A program made the position numbers and the translations under genes. This document shows, piece after piece, positions 58,111 through 64,000 of a DNA stretch of 64,000 nucleotides. Numbering within the stretch: position 1 is the stretch's first letter; each line of letters opens with the position of its first letter. Below the pieces are notes generated by a model. That model was not told where the DNA came from and ran no database searches. It worked only from the letters and a program-made list of their open reading frames with translations. Location of the stretch: contig JAHIQM010000003.1 in assembly GCA_018902545.1 (NCBI GenBank), positions 1 to 64,000 on the forward strand, written 5' to 3'. Source of the stretch: Pseudomonadota bacterium (lineage in GTDB: Bacteria; Desulfobacterota; Desulfovibrionia; Desulfovibrionales; Desulfomicrobiaceae).

Positions 58111-59400
58111 ATGCGAAGATGGATCCTGGTGTTGTGTGTAGTGCTTTGTCCTCTGCAGGCCTTGGCTGCGGGTTATGCCGTGTATGAATGGGGAGCCAGG
58201 GGCAACGCCTTGGGCGGGGCCATGGTGGCCCGTGACGCGGACCCTTCGTCGGTGGCCTACAACCCGGCCGCGATCACCGATCTGCCCGGCAAGCAGTTCC
58301 AGATCGGGGCGACCGCCATCGCGCCCTCGGCGACCATGAACGTGAAGTCTCCGGGTCAGGAAAACATGGATTTTTCGGACACCATCTGGGGCCTCCCGAC
58401 CATGTATTACACCCACCAGCTCTCCGACAATTACTGGTTCGGACTGGGCATGTTTTCGCGGGTGGGCCTGGGCACCGAATACGAGGACGCCGATACCTGG
58501 GCCGGGCGCTACAACTGCTCCTATGCGGCCATCAAGTCCGTCTCCATCAACCCCAACCTGGCCATGAAGTTCTCCGATGCTTTTTCGTTGGCCGTGGGTG
58601 TGGAGGCGACGTATCTGGATTTTGGGTATAATACGACCATTGATGCGAATAAGGCGCTCACTCCAGCCAACCCTTCCGATGACAATGAACCCTCTACCAC
58701 TTCTACTGACATCTTGCAGGAGATTTCGACTGATGGGTGGGGGTATGGCTTCAACTTGGGCGCAAGATACCGGCCTTACGACTGGCTAGCCTTTGGCGTG
58801 TTGTGGCGTAGCGAGATTCAACTCACTGTTCATGGTGATGTGGACTTTACAAAAAAGGGCAACGTCTTGCCGTCGTCAATTTTACTGAACGATACGACAG
58901 TCTCAGGTACCGAGCCCATCCCTGAGTCTTTCACCATGGGAGTTATGGTCAAACCCATGGATCGGCTCAGTCTGGAGTTTGATGCCGTATGGACAAAATG
59001 GAGCGCCTATAAATCTTTGATCATAAAATACGGGGATCCGCTTTTCGGAGCTAAGGACGAGGTGGAGGGGATCAAGAACTGGAGCGACACGTGGAGATTT
59101 CAGTTCGGAGCCGAGTATGCCTTGACCGACAACTTCGACTTGCGTGTGGGCTACGTGTACGACCAGTCTCCGGTCAATAACGATTACGAGGACTTTGCGG
59201 TCCCCTGCACCGATCGTCAGATAGTGACCCTGGGCGCGGGCTTGAAAATAAGCGACGCCTGGGTCGTGGATGCGTCCTACGGTTACCTGTGGATGAAAGA
59301 CCGGGCTTATGAAGCCAGACCGGCGGAGGGAATTGTCGAACTGGATCGCGAAGACGCCCACGCCCATATGGCAGGACTGAGCGTGACCTACAAATTCTGA
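58111..59400 (+). CDS. FadL/OmpP1/TodX-family outer membrane transport protein
   Basis: The 429-residue protein has a signal peptide (MRRWILVLCVVLCPLQALA) and mature start AGYAVYEWGARGNALGGAMVARDADPSSVAYNPAAIT, the hallmark of the FadL family (N-terminal hatch with NPA). Alternating strands and a C-terminal Phe indicate an outer-membrane beta-barrel. It should pass long-chain fatty acids or other hydrophobic compounds. A strong terminator follows. Part of the middle (58600-58860) has lower GC than the rest, perhaps a variable surface loop. Confidence 0.9.
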   Translation: MRRWILVLCVVLCPLQALAAGYAVYEWGARGNALGGAMVARDADPSSVAYNPAAITDLPGKQFQIGATAIAPSATMNVKSPGQENMDFSDTIWGLPTMYYTHQLSDNYWFGLGMFSRVGLGTEYEDADTWAGRYNCSYAAIKSVSINPNLAMKFSDAFSLAVGVEATYLDFGYNTTIDANKALTPANPSDDNEPSTTSTDILQEISTDGWGYGFNLGARYRPYDWLAFGVLWRSEIQLTVHGDVDFTKKGNVLPSSILLNDTTVSGTEPIPESFTMGVMVKPMDRLSLEFDAVWTKWSAYKSLIIKYGDPLFGAKDEVEGIKNWSDTWRFQFGAEYALTDNFDLRVGYVYDQSPVNNDYEDFAVPCTDRQIVTLGAGLKISDAWVVDASYGYLWMKDRAYEARPAEGIVELDREDAHAHMAGLSVTYKF

Positions 59401-59426
59401 TTGTCAGGGATCTTTGGCTGCAAACG

Positions 59427-59466
59427 ACAAGGCCGCCGCGTCCGTAGTGGGCGCGGCGGCCTTGTC
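59427..59466. terminator. Terminator between fadL-like and HDOD genes
   Basis: ACAAGGCCGCCGC and GCGGCGGCCTTGT form a 13-bp stem around a 14-base loop between two convergent genes. No long T-run. Confidence 0.75.
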
Positions 59467-59483
59467 CTTGGTGGTGGGCAGGA

Positions 59484-60350
59484 TCACTGAAACATGGCGG
59501 CAATCTTTTTGAGTTGATCAGTGATGTCGGCTTTGATTTCCTCTTCGTTCACCCCGGAGAGGTCGAGAACGTTACTCTGGAGCCAATAGCCCTCGGGTAC
59601 GCCGGGCAGTGCGGCATAGCCGAATTGTTGCGTCAAATGGCGTGCGAAGCGCAACAGGGAATGCAGGCTGCGGCTGTCGGGGTCGAGGTTTGGTTCGGGT
59701 TTGTGGTAGGAGGCGATGATGTCAGGAACGAAATCCGGAAAGCTCCAGCGCTTGACCATCTCTGCGCCAAGTTCGAAGTGGTCGAATCCGTCGAAGAGTT
59801 CTTTCTCCCGCGCATAGATTTCCGGGAGTGGGCGAGACATGTCTTCGTGTATAAATTTCGCGAACTGCGTATAATAATTGATGATCAGTACCGGAATGCC
59901 GATGACATGCATGAGCCCCAGCGGGTAAGTCATGGCGACCATTTCCGTGGGCAGGGCCTTGATCTGGGGACAGTCCTGGATGAGCCGCTGCATGGTCAGG
60001 GATACGGCGAGGTTTTGTTTCCAGATCGCGCGCAGGAGCTTGTTGATTTCCGAGTTGTCGGATCTGAACGCCGATTCAAGCACAACGTGAAAGATGATTC
60101 GGCGAATTTCTTTCATTCCCAGTCGATTGATGGCTATACGCAGATTGGTGATCTCCGAGATTCCCGCATACAATGGGGAATTGGCGCAGGCCAGGATGGA
60201 GCCGAAGATGGCCGGATCCAGTTCGACGGTCCGGGCGAAGACTTCCATGTCCGGATCGGGTGAATTGAGCTGTTTCATCAGTTCCATCCCGACTGCTTTG
60301 ATGCCCGGAACATTGAAGTCGATGTGGGCAAGTCGTTTGACCGAGTGCAT
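59484..60350 (-). CDS. HDOD-domain protein
   Basis: The 288-residue protein has an HDOD domain from about 8 to 210: FNVPGIKAVGMELMKQLNSPD, VELDPAIFGSILACANSPLY, LRIAINRLGMKEIRRIIF, and MTYPLGLMHVIGIPVL, where a catalytic HD would be HD but reads L/H without the Asp. HDOD proteins are signalling or regulatory and usually lack phosphohydrolase activity. The ATG at 60350 has GGATAAGAA upstream. It is a single-gene unit. Confidence 0.85.
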   Translation of the reverse strand: MHSVKRLAHIDFNVPGIKAVGMELMKQLNSPDPDMEVFARTVELDPAIFGSILACANSPLYAGISEITNLRIAINRLGMKEIRRIIFHVVLESAFRSDNSEINKLLRAIWKQNLAVSLTMQRLIQDCPQIKALPTEMVAMTYPLGLMHVIGIPVLIINYYTQFAKFIHEDMSRPLPEIYAREKELFDGFDHFELGAEMVKRWSFPDFVPDIIASYHKPEPNLDPDSRSLHSLLRFARHLTQQFGYAALPGVPEGYWLQSNVLDLSGVNEEEIKADITDQLKKIAAMFQ

Positions 60351-60640
60351 GTTCTTATCCGGTGTTGAGGTGTCTTGAGTTGCTTTCCGATACAATGTCA
60401 GCGGCCGCGCATCAAGCCCGGATGCAAGCCGGGGAGGCGTATTTTGCAAAGATTTCTGACTTTAAAGCCCATGAGAGCAGAGTCGGCGTTTTGTCTGCGT
60501 CTCTTGAAAGTGCCCGTAGCAGAAGAAAAGGGGTGATTTCGGTCTAGACGAAGAGAAGTCGTGAATAAACCTTCTGGTTGTTGGTTTTATCCTTTTGAGG
60601 TAGGATGACTTGGGTATAAAAACAGCATCCAAGAGGGACC

Positions 60641-61564
60641 ATGACGTTTGCGCGAGTTCTGATTCTTTTTTTTCTGATCATCCTGCCCGCCTGTACGGAA
60701 AACGAACCGGTGGTGAAGGTGGACATGACCAGGGTTGAAAGCGCGGCCCCGCTTGGTCCCGCCGCAGCCATCACCTACGCCTATCTGCCGCAGTATTCCC
60801 ATTCTGTCTCGTTCGAGCGCCACCGTCGCCTGCTTGAATATCTTCGCCACAAGACCGGGTTGTCCCTGCGGCAGGTTTTTCCCAATACGTTCGCCGAACA
60901 CATCAAAATGGTGGAGCGCGGCGAGATAGATATTTCGTTCACCAATCCGTTTGTCTATATCACGCTGGCCAAACTCGGCTCCGATGCCTTCGTGCGCATC
61001 GTGGAGCCCGACGGGGGTGCCAATTTTCAGGGCCAGGTCATTGTGCGCGCGGACAATCCGGATATCAAGCGCCTCGAGGACTGCCGGGGCAAAAGGATCA
61101 TCGCCGTCGATCCCAACTCGGCCGGAGGCTTTTTGTATCCCTTCGGCCTGTTCTACGAGCATGGCATCACGCAAAAGGATTTTCAGGAAGTCGCCTTTGC
61201 CACAGGGGCTGGGGGCCGGCAGGAGGCTGTGGTGCTGGCCGTGTACACGGGTGCCTATGATGTCGGAACCATTCGCAAAGGCACCCTCGATGTGGTGCGC
61301 GACAAGATCGACTTGGAGCAGATCCGAGTACTGGCCGAAAGCCGCCCGTATCCGGGCTGGGTGTACTCGGTGCGCAAGGGCTTCGACCCGGCGAGTACGG
61401 ACAAGATCGCCAGGGCCCTGCAGGACCTCAGCATGAGCCGACGTGACGACGCCGTGGTCCTCAGCGCGGCGGGCATGATCGGCATTATCCCGACCCGGGA
61501 CGGTGATTACGACTCCATTCGGGAGTTGATCAGGCGCCTGGGCCTGAACGGTGATTTTCAATGA
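60641..61564 (+). CDS. PhnD-like substrate-binding lipoprotein (sensor input)
   Basis: The 307-residue protein has a lipoprotein signal (VLILFFLIILPACTE, lipobox ILPAC) and the phosphate/phosphonate-binding PhnD fold: YLPQYSHSVSFERHRRLLEYLRHKTG, FTNPFVYITLAK, IIAVDPNSAGGFLYPFGLF and YDVGTIRKG. It overlaps the histidine kinase gene by 4 bases (ATGA), and no ABC transporter genes are present, so it probably presents ligand to the kinase rather than feeding a transporter (inference). The ligand may be an oxyanion or other small anion. Confidence 0.85.
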   Translation: MTFARVLILFFLIILPACTENEPVVKVDMTRVESAAPLGPAAAITYAYLPQYSHSVSFERHRRLLEYLRHKTGLSLRQVFPNTFAEHIKMVERGEIDISFTNPFVYITLAKLGSDAFVRIVEPDGGANFQGQVIVRADNPDIKRLEDCRGKRIIAVDPNSAGGFLYPFGLFYEHGITQKDFQEVAFATGAGGRQEAVVLAVYTGAYDVGTIRKGTLDVVRDKIDLEQIRVLAESRPYPGWVYSVRKGFDPASTDKIARALQDLSMSRRDDAVVLSAAGMIGIIPTRDGDYDSIRELIRRLGLNGDFQ

Positions 61565-63591
61565 TTTCGTTCTTTTCCAGGCTCAAATTCGAGACCAAGC
61601 TCAACCTGGGCATTATCACCATCGTGCTCGGTATGGCTGCCGTCCTGCTTCCCACCGTTGCCAAGATGACGTCTTCGGCCCTGGTGGCGGAAAACAAGCT
61701 GCGTGGCTCCGCCCTGGCGGAAAGCCTGGCCGCGAGGGCCGTGAATCCGCTTCTGTCCCAGGACTATCTGGTGCTTCGGAACATGGTCGGCGAAGTCGGC
61801 GACGTGGTCTATGCCTTTATCCAGAACGCGGATGGTCGGATCGTTACACATTCCTTCACCAAGGGATATCCCGTCGAACTGGTGGAAGCCAACAGGGTTG
61901 GCAGCTCCGATCGGGTTCATGTCCAGCTCGTTGATACGGGAGAGATCTTCATCTACGATTTCGCAGCTCCCGTGATGGTTGCGGGGGAGCGCATCGGGAC
62001 CGTGCGTGTCGGCCTGTCCAAGTCGCGTCTGAGCGCCACTACCAAGCAGTTTGTCTCGGCCCTGGCGACCATTTTCGGTGGCGTGTTACTGGCGGCCATG
62101 GCCCTGGGCAGCATCTTCGCCCGCACGGTCACCCGGCGTCTGGCCAAGCTCCGCTCCCATGCCGAGGAACTGGTCACCGGGAGCCTGGACAATCTCTCCG
62201 TGCTCCCCGGCGAGCAATTCTGCTGGGAAGTGATGAACTGCCGGGAAAAAAGCTGTCCGGCGCATCAAGATCGACTGCGCCGGTGCTGGCTGGTCCCGAA
62301 CACCAAATGCGCCGGACATGCCTGCAAAATGGGGCCGAAGCCTTCAAGTTGCCGCGATTGTCCCGTTTTTCAGCAGAATGTGGGCGACGAGATTCAGGAC
62401 CTGGAAGAGTCCCTCGACTTCATGGCCTTCACGCTGCGTGATCATATCCGCGGGCTGCGCGCTGCGGAACAGACCCTGACCAACCAGCAGCGCCTTTTGT
62501 CCACGGTGCTGGACATGAATCCCGACTTCATCTCTTTGGTGGACACGCGCATGATCTATCAGACCTCCAACCGGGCTTTTGCCCAGAGCGTGGGCAAGAC
62601 GGTGGCGGAAATAAGGGGTCTCAACGATTTTCATCTTTTCCCGGAGGAAGAGGCGGAGCGCAGGAACCTTGAGGGGCGTGAAGTGCTCATCACCGGCGAG
62701 CGTGTGGACAGGCAGGAACGCGTTGATGGTCCTACAGGCCGCAAGTGGTTCCACGTGGTCCAGATCCCGGTGCATGATGAGTCGGGCCGCACCGTCAGCC
62801 TGCTGCGCATGGATCGCGACGTCACGGATATCAAGGGATACGAGCAACAGCTCATCCAGGCGCAGAAAATGGAGTCCATCGGCAAGTTGGCGGGGGGGGT
62901 GGCGCATGAGATCAACACGCCTCTGGGGATCATCCTCGGCTACTCCCAGCTCCTGAAGGAGGACGCGCCGTCCGGGAGTCAACTCTGCGAGGATCTGGCC
63001 ATCATCGAGAAGCAGACCAAGGTCTGCCGCAAGATCGTGGCCGATCTGCTGGGCTTTTCGCGACAGGGACAGACCGACAAGCGCGAGATGTGCTTCAACA
63101 ACTCGGTCATGGAGTCTGTGACTCTGGTCCGGCATTCTTTCGATATGGACCGGGTGCAGATCGTGACCCGGCTTGATGACAGCTTCCCCATCATTTACGG
63201 TGATCCCGAGAAGCTGAAGCAGGTATGGATAAACCTGCTCAACAACGCCAAGGACGCCATGCCCGAGAGCGGCGGGGCCATTGTCGTGGTCACCAAGCTG
63301 AAAACGCCGCTCGGCATCGTTACCCTCAATGTCGCGGACAGCGGTTCGGGCATCGACGAAGTGGCCCTGAAGAAGATTTTTGATCCGTTCTACACCACCA
63401 AGCCGGTGGACAAGGGCACGGGACTGGGCCTGTCGGTATCTTTCGGCATCGTCAAGGATCACATGGGAGACATTCGCGTGGACAGTCCGTTGCCGCATGA
63501 TTTTGAGCTCCCGCCTCTGCCCGGGGGGGCCGTGAAGGGCCCGGGAACAATCTTTACCGTGGATATTCCCCTGGATCACGGTTCCGAATAG
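61561..63591 (+). CDS. Sensor histidine kinase with Two-CW cysteine-rich domain
   Basis: The 676-residue membrane kinase has a first helix at about 14-34, a periplasmic domain (35-160), a second helix (about 165-187), a HAMP-type linker, a Cys-rich block (CWEVMNCREKSCPAHQ, RRCWLVPNTKC, SCRDCPVF at about 222-275), a PAS domain (about 315-435), and HisKA with phosphoacceptor His in GGVAHEINTPLG, and the ATPase domain (NLLNNAKDAM, GTGLGLSVS). The Cys block matches the Two-CW pattern, presumably metal or redox binding. It is coupled to the PhnD-like lipoprotein and followed by a response regulator. Confidence 0.9.
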   Translation: MISFFSRLKFETKLNLGIITIVLGMAAVLLPTVAKMTSSALVAENKLRGSALAESLAARAVNPLLSQDYLVLRNMVGEVGDVVYAFIQNADGRIVTHSFTKGYPVELVEANRVGSSDRVHVQLVDTGEIFIYDFAAPVMVAGERIGTVRVGLSKSRLSATTKQFVSALATIFGGVLLAAMALGSIFARTVTRRLAKLRSHAEELVTGSLDNLSVLPGEQFCWEVMNCREKSCPAHQDRLRRCWLVPNTKCAGHACKMGPKPSSCRDCPVFQQNVGDEIQDLEESLDFMAFTLRDHIRGLRAAEQTLTNQQRLLSTVLDMNPDFISLVDTRMIYQTSNRAFAQSVGKTVAEIRGLNDFHLFPEEEAERRNLEGREVLITGERVDRQERVDGPTGRKWFHVVQIPVHDESGRTVSLLRMDRDVTDIKGYEQQLIQAQKMESIGKLAGGVAHEINTPLGIILGYSQLLKEDAPSGSQLCEDLAIIEKQTKVCRKIVADLLGFSRQGQTDKREMCFNNSVMESVTLVRHSFDMDRVQIVTRLDDSFPIIYGDPEKLKQVWINLLNNAKDAMPESGGAIVVVTKLKTPLGIVTLNVADSGSGIDEVALKKIFDPFYTTKPVDKGTGLGLSVSFGIVKDHMGDIRVDSPLPHDFELPPLPGGAVKGPGTIFTVDIPLDHGSE

Positions 63592-63720
63592 GCTCGGTGA
63601 ACCCGTAAACGAGAGGCCGTCCGGGCGGGTTCGCCTGAGGAGCCGGGGCTCGCCCTGGCTTGGACGGATTTGCAGCGGGCACTGGGCTTACAGACAAGAA
63701 ACTACCGCAAGGAGAGATGC

Positions 63721-64000
63721 ATGGCATCGATTATTGTTCTGGACGACGTCTCCGACGCAGGCGTGCTGGTGAAAAGGATTCTGGAGCGTCAGGGGCACAA
63801 GGTCACGGCGTTTACCGAGGAGGAGGATGCGATCCGGCACGCGGCCAAGGGGGGCACCGATCTTGCGATCCTGGACATCAAGCTGAAACGGATGACCGGA
63901 GTCGAGGTGCTGGCGGAGATGAAGAAGATCGCCCCCGGAATAAAGGTCATCATGCTGACGGGCTATCCCACCCTGGAGACGGCCAGGGAATCCCTCAAAC
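63721..64000 (+). CDS. Response regulator receiver domain (cut by window end)
   Basis: The first 93 residues form a receiver domain: IIVLDDVSDAG with acidic residues, phosphoacceptor Asp in LAILDIKLKRMTG, and the Thr in VIMLTGYP. AAGGAGAG lies before the ATG. The position 130 bases after the histidine kinase makes it the likely partner. The output domain lies outside the window. Confidence 0.88.
   Translation, partial: MASIIVLDDVSDAGVLVKRILERQGHKVTAFTEEEDAIRHAAKGGTDLAILDIKLKRMTGVEVLAEMKKIAPGIKVIMLTGYPTLETARESLK

Noticed and set aside
1-64000. CRISPR array
   Set aside because: No regularly spaced direct repeats with unique spacers were seen; the only regular repeats are the in-gene 66-bp units and the short 23-bp pair at 36521.

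Overview
The window looks like a chromosome segment of a Gram-negative, motile, anaerobic deltaproteobacterium, most likely a sulfate reducer of the Desulfovibrionales (Desulfomicrobium or Desulfovibrio type). I infer this from two tungsten aldehyde:ferredoxin oxidoreductases, many PAS-containing sigma-54 activators with sigma-54 promoters, V4R and Two-CW sensor proteins, and GC-rich core genes. No database search was possible. Names rest on recognised motifs and family knowledge.

Layout. (1) 1-12046 is a lower-GC genomic island. It holds the right end of an IS3-family element that has cut into an HD-phosphohydrolase gene, a YwgA-like partner, a type III restriction-modification system (mod/res) with poly-A tracts in mod, a HEPN-like protein, two small membrane proteins, a TIR-like/deoxyribosyltransferase-like protein, a phospholipase-D-type nuclease with an EVE/PUA-like C-terminus, and two unknown proteins. 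It ends at a 50-nt 3' half of tRNA-Ala(GGC), which marks an attachment site. (2) 12280-17111 is a sigma-54 locus: a Cys-rich PAS activator lies between a Usp/CoA-disulfide-reductase-rhodanese operon and a NifX-like gene, with the same GGGCG-type operator and a sigma-54 promoter on each side. (3) 17734-24604 holds an HD-GYP remnant, a LuxR-type response regulator, an aminotransferase, a DEAD-box helicase with a repetitive tail, a 36-residue Lys-rich protein, a MITE-like repeat, and a V4R protein paired with a diguanylate cyclase.

(4) 24856-45011 is the metabolic centre. Two parallel cassettes lie head to tail on the minus strand. Each starts with a TyrR-like sigma-54 activator, followed by a sigma-54 promoter with ATTC-N6-GAAT operators, then an ABC importer, a class III aminotransferase and an aldehyde:ferredoxin oxidoreductase. 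One is a putrescine/polyamine type (potABCD, patA, AOR, ferredoxin). The other is a GABA type (gabT, livKHMGF, AOR). In sequence they could carry putrescine to 4-aminobutanal, GABA, succinic semialdehyde and succinate, with electrons going to ferredoxin.

(5) 45180-51250 is bounded by a complete tRNA-Lys(CTT) and a 48-nt copy of its 3' part. Between them are small envelope and stress-type proteins (Lmo0937-like, VWA-OmpA, BON, glycine zipper) and a sigma-54 activator with its own promoter and repeated operators, but no integrase. (6) 51510-64000 is core chromosome: a second DEAD-box helicase, motAB, a TPR lipoprotein, a multi-PAS protein with a CI-repressor-like HTH, a FadL-type porin, an HDOD protein, and a PhnD-like lipoprotein / Two-CW histidine kinase / response regulator system that runs off the window end.
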